NCBI GenBank assembly: GCA_002418185.1
Contig: DIDN01000136.1
Span: 1 to 33,354 of the forward strand
Length of the DNA stretch: 33,354 bases
Source of the DNA: Deltaproteobacteria bacterium UBA5799
GTDB lineage: Bacteria > Desulfobacterota > GWC2-55-46
Reading direction: 5' to 3'
Both the position numbers and the translations under genes were made by a program. Each line of letters starts with the position of its first letter. Positions within the stretch are counted from its first letter, which is position 1. Shown here one piece after another: positions 22,084 through 28,718 of the stretch. The notes beneath the pieces were generated by a model. It ran no database searches, was not told where the DNA came from, and saw nothing but the letters and a program-made list of their open reading frames with translations.

Positions 22084-22866
22084 TCAGAGCTTCTTTTCGA
22101 GGAACGCGTAGGCGCTGTGGTTGTGGATGGACTCCCAGTTCTCGGCCTCCACCCTGAACCACCTGAGCTTCTTTATCTTACCGAGATTTATGGCCACTTC
22201 CCTCACGACGTCCTCTACGAACATGGGGTTGTCATAGGCCCGCTCGGTCACGTACTTCTCATCCGGCCTCTTAAGAAGCGAATAGACCGGGCTCGACGCC
22301 GACCTCTCCACCGCCGCCACTATGTCCTCCAGCCAGACGAAACCCTTGAAGCGCACCCCGACCTTTACCCTGCCCCTCTGGTTGTGCGCCCCCCTCTCGC
22401 TTATCTCCTTTGAGCAGGGGCATAGCGTCGAGACCGGGACTTCGACCTCGAGCATGAAGTCCCTTTCGGCCCCGAGCATCCCGAGGTACCTGCACCTGTA
22501 TTCCATCATCCCCCTGGACTTTGAAACAGGGGCGCTCTTCTCGATGAAATAGGGGAACTCGACCTCCAGGTGGGCGGTCGACGCCGCGAGCTTGACCTTC
22601 ATCTTCTCGAGTATCTGGGGGAAGTTCCTTATGGTTAGCTCGCCCCTGTGCTCGTTAAGTATCTCGACGAACCTCGACATGTGCGTGCCCTTGAACTGGT
22701 GGGGGAGGTCCACGTACATGTTGATGGAGGCGACCGTGTGCTGGAACTTGTTCTTCCTGTCGAGCACCACGATGGGATAGCGTATGTCCTTCACGCCCAC
22801 CTTGTCGATGGGTATCTGCCTGTAGTCCGGCTCGGCCTGTACGTCCCTCAGTTTTCTGCCCGGCAT
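22084..22866 (-). CDS. folE2: GTP cyclohydrolase FolE2 (type IB)
   Basis: Converts GTP to dihydroneopterin triphosphate, the entry to folate and queuosine synthesis; the type IB enzyme replaces zinc-dependent FolE in many bacteria. The product is 260 residues from ATG 22866. The family pattern is clear: MPGRKLRDVQ, KVGVKDIRYPI, FKGTHMSRFVEIL, then CPCSKEISERGAHNQRG, with the metal-site cysteine in CPC at about 149-151 and His in GAHNQ. ATG 22866 is chosen because AGGAGG (22878-22873) lies exactly 6 nt upstream; that ribosome binding site overlaps the queD stop codon. It is the second gene of a two-gene minus-strand operon. Confidence 0.95.
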   Translation of the reverse strand: MPGRKLRDVQAEPDYRQIPIDKVGVKDIRYPIVVLDRKNKFQHTVASINMYVDLPHQFKGTHMSRFVEILNEHRGELTIRNFPQILEKMKVKLAASTAHLEVEFPYFIEKSAPVSKSRGMMEYRCRYLGMLGAERDFMLEVEVPVSTLCPCSKEISERGAHNQRGRVKVGVRFKGFVWLEDIVAAVERSASSPVYSLLKRPDEKYVTERAYDNPMFVEDVVREVAINLGKIKKLRWFRVEAENWESIHNHSAYAFLEKKL

Positions 22867-22876
22867 GCGCCCCCTC

Positions 22877-23254
22877 CTATTCAAAGTAAGACGCCGCCGC
22901 GCTCTCGGACTCCCAGACCCTTACCCTGGACACCCTGACGTCTCCGAAGCCGCCGCCCCCGATGGCGGCCGAGATTTCCCTGAATATGTGCCTTGCCAGG
23001 TTCTCGGCGGTCGCATTCTCCGTGTCGAACGGGGGCACCTCGTTCAGGTACCTGTGGTCGAGCCGCTCGATCACGCCTCTCGCCTTTTCCTTCAACGACT
23101 TGAAGTCGACGACCATGCCGAGGCTGTCGAGGCCCCCTGAGCGGACCTCCACCTCCACCTTCCAGTTGTGTCCGTGGAGGTTCTCGCAGGCCCCCTGGTA
23201 GCCCCTCAGGTTGTGGGCTGAAGAAAAACTTGTGATTATCAATAGCTCGTACAT
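22877..23254 (-). CDS. queD: 6-pyruvoyl-tetrahydropterin synthase family protein (QueD-like, possibly dual function)
   Basis: A 125-residue protein of the COG0720/PTPS fold, which works on dihydroneopterin triphosphate. Zinc ligands are His14 (FSSAHNL) and His27/His29 in CENLHGH. The catalytic Cys23 fits the QueD pattern C-x3-HGH. The adjacent Glu24 fits the E-x2-HGH pattern of PTPS-III, the form that can replace FolB in folate synthesis; as I recall, proteins with both are called PTPS-I/III. Asp66-His67 (LDHRYLN) and Glu115 (VWESES) complete the site. It lies upstream of folE2 with stop and ribosome binding site overlapping. The ATG at 23254 directly abuts GGAAGG, too close for an ideal site; a TTG four codons later is an alternative. 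Confidence 0.9.
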   Translation of the reverse strand: MYELLIITSFSSAHNLRGYQGACENLHGHNWKVEVEVRSGGLDSLGMVVDFKSLKEKARGVIERLDHRYLNEVPPFDTENATAENLARHIFREISAAIGGGGFGDVRVSRVRVWESESAAASYFE

Positions 23255-23318
23255 CCTTCCAGTTTATCATATCCGGACGCCTGAAAATCAAGTGGAATTC
23301 CTTCCGTCCTTCTTTTCC

Positions 23319-23348
23319 TTGACATGCCCATGCCGCAACCGATATCCT
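23319..23348 (+). promoter_or_regulatory. Probable promoter of the DUF4350-ResB-CaCA-MenA run
   Basis: TTGACA (23319-23324), an 18-bp spacer, then TATCCT (23343-23348). Transcription would start near the GTG codon at 23355, so the first gene might be read from a leaderless message. It lies in the 100-bp divergent gap with queD. Confidence 0.5.
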
Positions 23349-23354
23349 GAACCG

Positions 23355-24230
23355 GTGAGTCAGATTGCGACCTTTTTGCGCGCTTTAAAGGCATTAAAAG
23401 CAGCCATCCCGCCAGCCGTCCTGGCAATGGCCGTAGCAGTTCCGCTCTTTTCAGCGGATACCGCCCATGCAAAGGCCGGAGGTGGCATTTTCGAGGGCGC
23501 GGGCCGGGCTACGGGGCCCGGCCTCGATGCCGCCGCCCCCAAAACGGTCTTCGACCTCTCCCATTCGGAGATATTCTCGCCCGTAAGGGCGGGCGCGCTG
23601 GATTATTCGTCATTCTATTCGCTCATAAGGGACGGCGACACCGGGAGCGAGGTCGGGCTGAACGAGGGGCCGGTTACCCCGGAGGCGCTCGAAGGCGTCG
23701 GGACTTACATAATAGCCGGCCCGGCCCGTGGTTTTTCAGCCGCCGAATCGGCGGCGCTAAAGGGGTTCGTCGAACGGGGCGGGAACCTCCTGGTGCTCCT
23801 CCATATCTCACCGCCGGTCGCGTCGCTTACGCACGAGTTCGGCATCATGGTCTCGAACTTCGTTATCTGCGAGAGGTCCGGCCTGATAGGGGGGCAGCCG
23901 CAGGACTTCCTGGTCACCAGGTTCGAGGCGCACCCGGTGACATCGGGGCTCAAGGGGATAGCCTTCTACGGGACCTGGGGGCTGCTGCCAGCGGACGGGG
24001 CCTCGCCTGTTGCCGTGACCTCCAAAGACGCATGGGCCGACGTCGACAGGGACAGGGAGTTCAGGGAAGGCGAGCCTGTCCAGTCGTTCGCCGTCATAGC
24101 GGTCCGCGAGCTCGGCGCGGGTAAGGTCGTGGTCGTTGCCGACGACGCGCCGTTCCAGAACCGCTTCATAAACGAGGCGGACAACAGACAGCTCGCCGAA
24201 AACATAATAAGATGGTTCAAGAACAGGTAA
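23355..24230 (+). CDS. Secreted DUF4350-like protein
   Basis: A 291-residue protein from GTG 23355. It has a long N-terminal signal or anchor (residues about 14-39, LKAAIPPAVLAMAVAVPLFSADTAHA). The rest is an alpha/beta domain with TVFDLSHSEIFSPV near its start, the GTYIIAGPARGFSAAESAALKGFVERGGNLLVLL segment, and VVVVADDAPFQNRFINEADNRQLAENIIRWF at the end. This layout resembles DUF4350 and GldG-type amidotransferase-like domains, without a catalytic Cys in the nucleophile position. The frame is open upstream to 23211, but that part overlaps queD and has no signal-like character. It is followed by resB after 1 bp, so a role near cytochrome c assembly or the membrane is inferred only from position. 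Confidence 0.75.
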   Translation: MSQIATFLRALKALKAAIPPAVLAMAVAVPLFSADTAHAKAGGGIFEGAGRATGPGLDAAAPKTVFDLSHSEIFSPVRAGALDYSSFYSLIRDGDTGSEVGLNEGPVTPEALEGVGTYIIAGPARGFSAAESAALKGFVERGGNLLVLLHISPPVASLTHEFGIMVSNFVICERSGLIGGQPQDFLVTRFEAHPVTSGLKGIAFYGTWGLLPADGASPVAVTSKDAWADVDRDREFREGEPVQSFAVIAVRELGAGKVVVVADDAPFQNRFINEADNRQLAENIIRWFKNR

Positions 24231-24231
24231 C

Positions 24232-25287
24232 ATGAGAAGCGCCTGGAAGTTCTTTTCATCAGTCTACCTTACGATAGTCCTTGCCGTCCTCATATGCGCA
24301 GTTTCGGCCTGGGGCTCCATGGTCGTCGTAAGGAACCAGCGCTTCTTCAGCGCCCTCGACCACGAAGTGCTTTTCCCGTTCCTCCTTTCCCTCGAAACGG
24401 AATACGCGGAGCTGACGCTCTGGGTATGGGCCCTCATAGTCCTTACGGCGATATTCGCCGTAAATACGGTCGTATGCACAGCCGACAAGGTCTGGTCCGT
24501 CATTCAGGCGAGGAGGCCCCGGCAGGCACTTTTCCCCCACATCGTCCACGTCGGCTTCCTTATCGCGCTCCTGGGCCACCTCGCCGGCAGCGTCTGGGGG
24601 TTCCGGAGCTACGGCCATGTGCTCTACAAGGGCGGCTCCATACCTGTACCACACCAGAGCGGCATCCATGTAAGGCTCGACGAGACCGAGATGAGGGCGG
24701 GCGCGAGTGGCGACCTGGACTATCTCCGGACCAGGCTTACGCTTCTTGAGGAGGACGGGAGCGAAGTGTTAACCAGGGACATAGGCCTCAATAACCCCCT
24801 CATATGGAAGGGCATCGCGTTCTACCACGTCAACCAGGGGCAGAGCCCGACAGGGCTCGTAATCGACGCCGGCGGCCGCACTTCCGAGGTCGCCCTGGAG
24901 GGCTCGTTCAGCGCCCCGGACGGCAGCCGGTACAGGCTCGGCAGCGTGTACCCGGACTTCGCCATTGACGGAAGCGGCAGGCCGTTCAGCCGCTCGGACC
25001 TTTTCGCCAATCCGCATATAGAGATAATATCGGCTGACGGAAGCCGCTATTTCCTCGACATCTCCGCTCCCGGCTCTACCATAAAAACCCCTCGCCACGA
25101 CATGACTCTCAGGGGATACGTATTCACCCCCTACGTGGTCCTCACCATCAACAAGGACCCGGGCATCGGGTTCATAATCGCCGGCTCCATTGTGCTCGTG
25201 GCGGGAATGGTGCTCCTCCTCTTCTTCAGGGGCGAAAGGGCCGAGATCGTCCGTACCAGGCCGGGGGTCGAAGAGAGGGCCAGTTGA
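24232..25287 (+). CDS. ResB-like cytochrome c biogenesis protein
   Basis: A 351-residue membrane protein. Transmembrane segments lie at about residues 10-32 (SVYLTIVLAVLICAVSAWGS), 63-82 (LWVWALIVLTAIFAVNTVV), 101-118 (IVHVGFLIALLGHLAG) and 308-330 near the C-terminus (GFIIAGSIVLVAGMVLLLFF), with a periplasmic beta-rich domain between the third and fourth. This is the ResB/Ccs1 plan, which carries heme and reduced apocytochrome to CcsA/ResC. At 351 residues it is shorter than classical ResB (about 450-550), and no ccsA/resC lies next to it. The start ATG is 1 bp after the previous stop codon. Confidence 0.85.
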   Translation: MRSAWKFFSSVYLTIVLAVLICAVSAWGSMVVVRNQRFFSALDHEVLFPFLLSLETEYAELTLWVWALIVLTAIFAVNTVVCTADKVWSVIQARRPRQALFPHIVHVGFLIALLGHLAGSVWGFRSYGHVLYKGGSIPVPHQSGIHVRLDETEMRAGASGDLDYLRTRLTLLEEDGSEVLTRDIGLNNPLIWKGIAFYHVNQGQSPTGLVIDAGGRTSEVALEGSFSAPDGSRYRLGSVYPDFAIDGSGRPFSRSDLFANPHIEIISADGSRYFLDISAPGSTIKTPRHDMTLRGYVFTPYVVLTINKDPGIGFIIAGSIVLVAGMVLLLFFRGERAEIVRTRPGVEERAS

Positions 25288-26306
25288 TACCTGATATACT
25301 CCTGCTCGTCCTCTGGCTCGTCGTGATAGTGGTCGCCGCCGAAGTCTTCACCAACGCCATAGAATCGCTCGGGGCCAGGCTCAAGTTCTCGGAAGGCGTC
25401 ACAGGCAGCATTTTCGCCGCGGTCGGCACGGCGCTGCCCGAGACTATGGTTCCGCTCGTGGCCATATTCGGCGGCGGAAGCGCCCATATCAGGGAGGAGG
25501 TCGGCGTCGGCGCCATACTGGGCGCCCCCTTCATGCTCTCGACTCTTGCCATGTTCCTCATCGGGGCGGCCCTCTGGCAGTTTCAGGGCAAAAGGAGGAA
25601 AGCGAGCCTCACGCCGGAGAGGAGCGGCTTCAGGAGGGACATCGAGTTCTTCCTGTTCGCCTTCACGCTGGCCTTTCTCGTGGCCTTCACCCCGCAGGAG
25701 TACAGGCTCGTCCGGGTGTTCATCGCGGCGGTCCTCGTCCTCACGTACTTCTACTACATACTCGAGACCGTGAAGGCCAGCGCCGAGCTCGTCCAGGACG
25801 GACACGCAACCGAGAACTCCAAGCCCCTGTACCTCGGGGTCGTCCTGAAGGACAGGATGTACGTTATCGTCCTCCAGCTCCTCATTGCGCTCGGGCTCAT
25901 AATAGCCGCGGCAAAGGGCTTCGTGCACGGGGTCGAGCACCTCGCCGAGGCGCTCCGCATGCCCGTCATGGCTCTATCGCTTCTCATAATCCCTGTGGCT
26001 ACCGAGCTTCCCGAGAAGGTCAACAGCATAATATGGATAAGGAAGGGGAAGGACACCATGGCCCTCGGCAACATAACCGGCGCGATGGTCTTCCAGGGCA
26101 CGCTCCTTCCTGCAATCGGCATATTCCTCACGCCCTGGACAGTCAACCTTACGGTCGTGGCGAGCAGCGTACTCACCATAGCGGCCGGGGTCTGGCTCTA
26201 TTTCCTGGCCATGAGGGTCAAAAGGATCGCGCCGTGGCTCTTTATCCTTAACGGCGCGCTCTACATGGCCTTCGTCTACATAGTCCTCGTAATAGCCAGA
26301 GCATGA
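25284..26306 (+). CDS. CaCA-family cation exchanger (Na+/Ca2+ exchanger-like)
   Basis: A 340-residue inner-membrane protein with about ten hydrophobic segments. It carries the two inverted alpha repeats of the family: GSIFAAVGTALPETMVPLVA at about 41-60 and IIPVATELPEKVNSIIWIRK in the second half, with acidic Glu in each (GTALPE, ATELPE). The ion is not predictable. The start is TTG at 25284, overlapping the resB stop codon as TTGA, with GAGAGGG just before; an ATG start would lose the first membrane helix. It overlaps the next gene by 4 nt. Its place between a cytochrome-assembly gene and a quinone gene is unusual. Confidence 0.85.
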   Translation: MIPDILLLVLWLVVIVVAAEVFTNAIESLGARLKFSEGVTGSIFAAVGTALPETMVPLVAIFGGGSAHIREEVGVGAILGAPFMLSTLAMFLIGAALWQFQGKRRKASLTPERSGFRRDIEFFLFAFTLAFLVAFTPQEYRLVRVFIAAVLVLTYFYYILETVKASAELVQDGHATENSKPLYLGVVLKDRMYVIVLQLLIALGLIIAAAKGFVHGVEHLAEALRMPVMALSLLIIPVATELPEKVNSIIWIRKGKDTMALGNITGAMVFQGTLLPAIGIFLTPWTVNLTVVASSVLTIAAGVWLYFLAMRVKRIAPWLFILNGALYMAFVYIVLVIARA

Positions 26307-27205
26307 GAAGCCCCGCGACCCTTTTCATGGCTACGAGGCCGCAGTTCCTCCCCGCGACGGCGGTCGCGGTCGGCCTCGGCGCCTCCGCCGCCTGGCACGA
26401 GGCGGGCTTATTCGACGCAACGGTCTTCGCCCTCTCCATGCTCGCCGCGCTTCTCTGCCACGCGGGCATGAACGCCCTTAACGACTACTACGACTGGAAG
26501 AACGGGGCCGACGGACTGAACCGGAACGCGCTCACCCCGTTCTCAGGCGGGAGCAGGTTCATACAAAAAGGCATTGTCTCGCCCGCCGGGACCCTCCGGC
26601 TCGGGGCGGCGCTCGTCATGGCCGGGGCGCTGACAGGAGCGTACCTGGCGGTCGCTGTAAGCCCGGTCCTTTTCGTAATAGGCTTCCTGGGCGTGGCTTC
26701 AGGTTACTTCTACTCCGCCCCTCCCCTTTTCCTGGCCGGGCGCGGGCTCGGTGAGCTTACGGTCGGCCTTACCTTCGGCCTCCTCGTCGTGCTCGGGGCC
26801 TACGCGGCGCAGACCGGGTCTATCGGAGCAGGCCCGGCAATCGCCTCACTGCCCCTTACCTTCCTCATAGCGGCCATACTCTTCGTGAACGAGTTCCCGG
26901 ACTTCGAGGCCGACAGGGCAGCCGGCAAGAGGACGCTCGTCGTCCGCCTCAAGCCCAGAAGGGCCAGATGGGGGCTGCTGATAATACTCGCCCTGGCTTA
27001 CGCGAGCACCGTTGCCGGGGCCCTGGCCGGCGCCCTGCCCTTCGGGTCGCTCTCGGTCCTCCTTACCGCCTTTATCGCGATACCGGGCGCGCGGTGCCTC
27101 ATAAGGAACTACGACCGGGCGCGCGAGCTTACCCCCGCCATAAAGGCCATGATAGCCATACACCTCTTTACTGGCCTCATCCAGATAGCCTCCAACCTCG
27201 CCTGA
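26303..27205 (+). CDS. menA: UbiA-family prenyltransferase, MenA-like
   Basis: An integral membrane enzyme that attaches a polyprenyl chain to an aromatic acceptor; MenA does so on 1,4-dihydroxy-2-naphthoate for menaquinone. The product is 300 residues with about eight hydrophobic segments. The first Asp-rich motif is NALNDYYDWKNGAD (residues 57-70) and the second is NEFPDFEADRAAGKRT in the second half. The first is close to the MenA form NxxNDYxDxxxGxD, which is why I prefer MenA over UbiA or heme O synthase. The ATG overlaps the exchanger stop by 4 nt. Other men genes are not in the window, so the exact acceptor is inferred. Confidence 0.75.
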   Translation: MRSPATLFMATRPQFLPATAVAVGLGASAAWHEAGLFDATVFALSMLAALLCHAGMNALNDYYDWKNGADGLNRNALTPFSGGSRFIQKGIVSPAGTLRLGAALVMAGALTGAYLAVAVSPVLFVIGFLGVASGYFYSAPPLFLAGRGLGELTVGLTFGLLVVLGAYAAQTGSIGAGPAIASLPLTFLIAAILFVNEFPDFEADRAAGKRTLVVRLKPRRARWGLLIILALAYASTVAGALAGALPFGSLSVLLTAFIAIPGARCLIRNYDRARELTPAIKAMIAIHLFTGLIQIASNLA

Positions 27206-27229
27206 GCGGTCTTCGTTAACGCGCCTGCC

Positions 27230-27258
27230 TTGACATACCAGCCCCCGGTACCTATCAT
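27230..27258 (+). promoter_or_regulatory. Sigma70-type promoter of the hsp20 gene
   Basis: TTGACA (27230-27235), a 17-bp spacer, then TATCAT (27253-27258). Transcription would begin near 27265, giving a leader of about 65 nt. No CIRCE (TTAGCACTC-N9-GAGTGCTAA) sequence was seen. Confidence 0.8.
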
Positions 27259-27270
27259 TTAAGCAATGGC

Positions 27271-27304
27271 GGGCTTTGTTCCGGGTGTGCTCCGGACAAA
27301 GCCC
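27271..27304 (+). promoter_or_regulatory. Hairpin in the hsp20 5' leader
   Basis: GGGCTTTGT-t-CCGG (27271-27284) pairs with CCGG-ACAAAGCCC (27292-27304) around a GTGTGCT loop: 13 bp with one bulge. It lies just after the predicted transcription start and ends 15 nt before AGGAGG. It does not cover the ribosome binding site directly. It may stabilise the message or take part in a temperature-dependent fold. Confidence 0.55.
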
Positions 27305-27330
27305 ATAACGGGAGGCGAAAGGAGGACGGC

Positions 27331-27810
27331 ATGCCGCTTGAAAAATGGAACCCTTTAAGGGAGCTTGAGACTATGAGGAGGGAGATGGACAGGATATGGG
27401 ACGACGTCTTCCCGTCCAGGAAGATGGGCCTTCCGTGGAAGAGGCAGGCCGGCGCGCAGGCCGAGACCGGGGCCGCCACCCCGGCCATAGACGTCATAGA
27501 CAAGAACGACTCCGTTATTGTGAAGGCCGAGATGCCGGGTGTCTCAAAGGACTCGATCGAGGTCACCCTCGAGGACAACGTCCTTACGCTCAGGGGCGAG
27601 CTGAAGGACGAACCGGACCTGAAGGAAGGGAACTACGCCTACTCGGAGAGGAACTACAGGTACTTCCTCCGGGCCATAAGCATACCCTTCAAGATACGCC
27701 GGGACGGCATAAAGGCGTCGCTCAAGGACGGGGTCCTGAGCGTCGTCCTCCCCAAGGCCGTCGAGGAGCAGACGAAGAAGATAACCGTCGAGGTCTCCGA
27801 GCCCTCGTAG
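27331..27810 (+). CDS. Hsp20/alpha-crystallin family small heat shock protein
   Basis: An ATP-independent chaperone that holds unfolding proteins in the cytoplasm. The product is 159 residues. The N-terminal arm is MPLEKWNPLRELETMRREMD, typical of the bacterial HSP20 class A. The alpha-crystallin domain runs from about 50 to 145 (PAIDVIDKNDSVIVKAEMPGV, LTLRGELKDE, YFLRAISIPFKI, KDGVLSVVLPKA). The C-terminal KKITVEV carries the IxV oligomer-tail motif. AGGAGG at 27320-27325 lies 5 nt before the ATG. It is a single-gene unit with its own promoter. Confidence 0.95.
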   Translation: MPLEKWNPLRELETMRREMDRIWDDVFPSRKMGLPWKRQAGAQAETGAATPAIDVIDKNDSVIVKAEMPGVSKDSIEVTLEDNVLTLRGELKDEPDLKEGNYAYSERNYRYFLRAISIPFKIRRDGIKASLKDGVLSVVLPKAVEEQTKKITVEVSEPS

Positions 27811-27882
27811 CATTAGATGCCGGCGTCCCGGCGTGCAAGTACGGCTAAACCCCTTTGCCGGAACCAAAGCCTTCCAAAGATT

Positions 27883-27918
27883 CCCAACGGACCGCGCCCG
27901 AAGGCGCGGTCCGTTGGG
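27883..27918. terminator. Strong GC-rich hairpin downstream of hsp20
   Basis: CCCAACGGACCGCGCC-CGAA-GGCGCGGTCCGTTGGG, a perfect 16-bp stem with a CGAA tetraloop. It lies between the convergent hsp20 (+) and the gene at 27976 (-). No T-run follows, so it is a likely transcript-end or stability hairpin rather than a textbook terminator. Confidence 0.55.
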
Positions 27919-27975
27919 CCGCATTACTGCTTGCCTTAAACCCGCCTCGATATAAAACCCCGCAATCAAGACACC

Positions 27976-28395
27976 TCATTCAGCATGGGCCTGCAATAAA
28001 GGCCCCCCGCCTGCTTTAAGCTCTCGCGGAGAGACGGTCCAGACCGTTATGCCGAGCCCTGCCGATGCCCTCAGCAGCCTCTCAAGATACCTCCTGTCCT
28101 TTTTGTCGCGCATTATGAGGAGTATGCCCGGCTTTTTCCCGGTCACGGCGGCATAGTAAAGGGACTGGCCTATGGCCTCGGCCCACTTGGGCGCGAAGTC
28201 GACCTCCACCGCGTGCTCCCCGGTCAGGCAGTCCACCCGGGCCCTGTCCGGCAGAACGGCCTCTGCCCTGCCGCCGGCTTCCTCGCACCAAAGGGCCTGG
28301 TATTCCCTCTCGGAAAGGCGCTCTGCTGCTGAAAGCGCGGACGGAGCCAAAAGCAGGAGCGCTAAAAAGGCGTTCATCATCCCTTTTCCAGTCAT
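27976..28395 (-). CDS. Secreted protein with PD-(D/E)XK-like pattern, unknown function
   Basis: A 139-residue protein from ATG 28395. A signal peptide (MNAFLALLLLAPSALSA) follows MTGKGM. The mature part contains ARVDCLTGEHAVEVDFAPKW, then AEAIGQSLYYAAVTGKKPGILLI. The order Asp...Glu-x-Asp...Lys followed by a Q-x3-Y-type helix resembles the PD-(D/E)XK nuclease fold core, but the usual final Lys of E-x-K is Asp here and a Lys lies four residues later. It may be a catalytically altered secreted member of that fold. Similar short proteins are usually annotated hypothetical, as far as I recall. ATG 28377/28380 are alternative starts. It is convergent with hsp20. Confidence 0.65.
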   Translation of the reverse strand: MTGKGMMNAFLALLLLAPSALSAAERLSEREYQALWCEEAGGRAEAVLPDRARVDCLTGEHAVEVDFAPKWAEAIGQSLYYAAVTGKKPGILLIMRDKKDRRYLERLLRASAGLGITVWTVSPRELKAGGGPLLQAHAE

Positions 28396-28543
28396 TTCAA
28401 CCGCGCCCCCTTGCCGGGTCGGAGGTTGTGGGCTATATTCTTTTTGCGCCGATGCCGTTGACCGAATCGAGACGAGTTCTTTCCGGGTGCCTGCAAAAGT
28501 TCGAACGGAGACGTGCTGACGGGTGCGAAACGCGGCTTGTCGC

Positions 28544-28552
28544 ATTATAGCA
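28544..28552 (-). promoter_or_regulatory. Extended -10 promoter for the secreted minus-strand gene
   Basis: On the minus strand TGCTATAAT, a perfect extended -10, with CGGACA 17 bp upstream as a partial -35. The start would be near 28537, giving a leader of about 140 nt before ATG 28395. Confidence 0.55.
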
Positions 28553-28670
28553 GACGAAAGCGGTCCTGTCCGGGATGCTGACTGAACCACTGCCGCCTGG
28601 AAGGCGGTTCAAAGTTCCGGCTAAAAGCCCGACCGAAAGTCAAACAGTGGGCTTCGGCACATGCGCCCCC

Positions 28671-28702
28671 TCACCCTTCCCTCTCCCGCAAGGGGGAGAG
28701 GG
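28671..28702. repeat. CCCTCTCCC...GGGAGAGGG palindrome just before the MmgE/PrpD gene
   Basis: CCCTCTCCC-GCAAG-GGGGAGAGGG within TCACCCTTCCCTCTCCCGCAAGGGGGAGAGGGT. This is a very widespread type of dispersed palindrome in bacterial genomes, by memory. It ends 6 bp before the ribosome binding site at 28709. The rest of the 323-bp gap (28396-28718) holds only the minus-strand promoter and short inverted repeats (for example GAACC...GGCGGTTC near 28585-28611). Confidence 0.7.
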
Positions 28703-28718
28703 TCTATTAGGAGGACAA

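Noticed and set aside
23211..23354. Upstream extension of the DUF4350-like frame
   Set aside because: It overlaps the queD start on the other strand and contains the promoter; GTG 23355 gives a sensible signal peptide.
28575..28718. Upstream extension of the MmgE/PrpD frame
   Set aside because: It runs through a palindromic repeat and unstructured residues; the AGGAGG-linked TTG at 28719 fits the family length.
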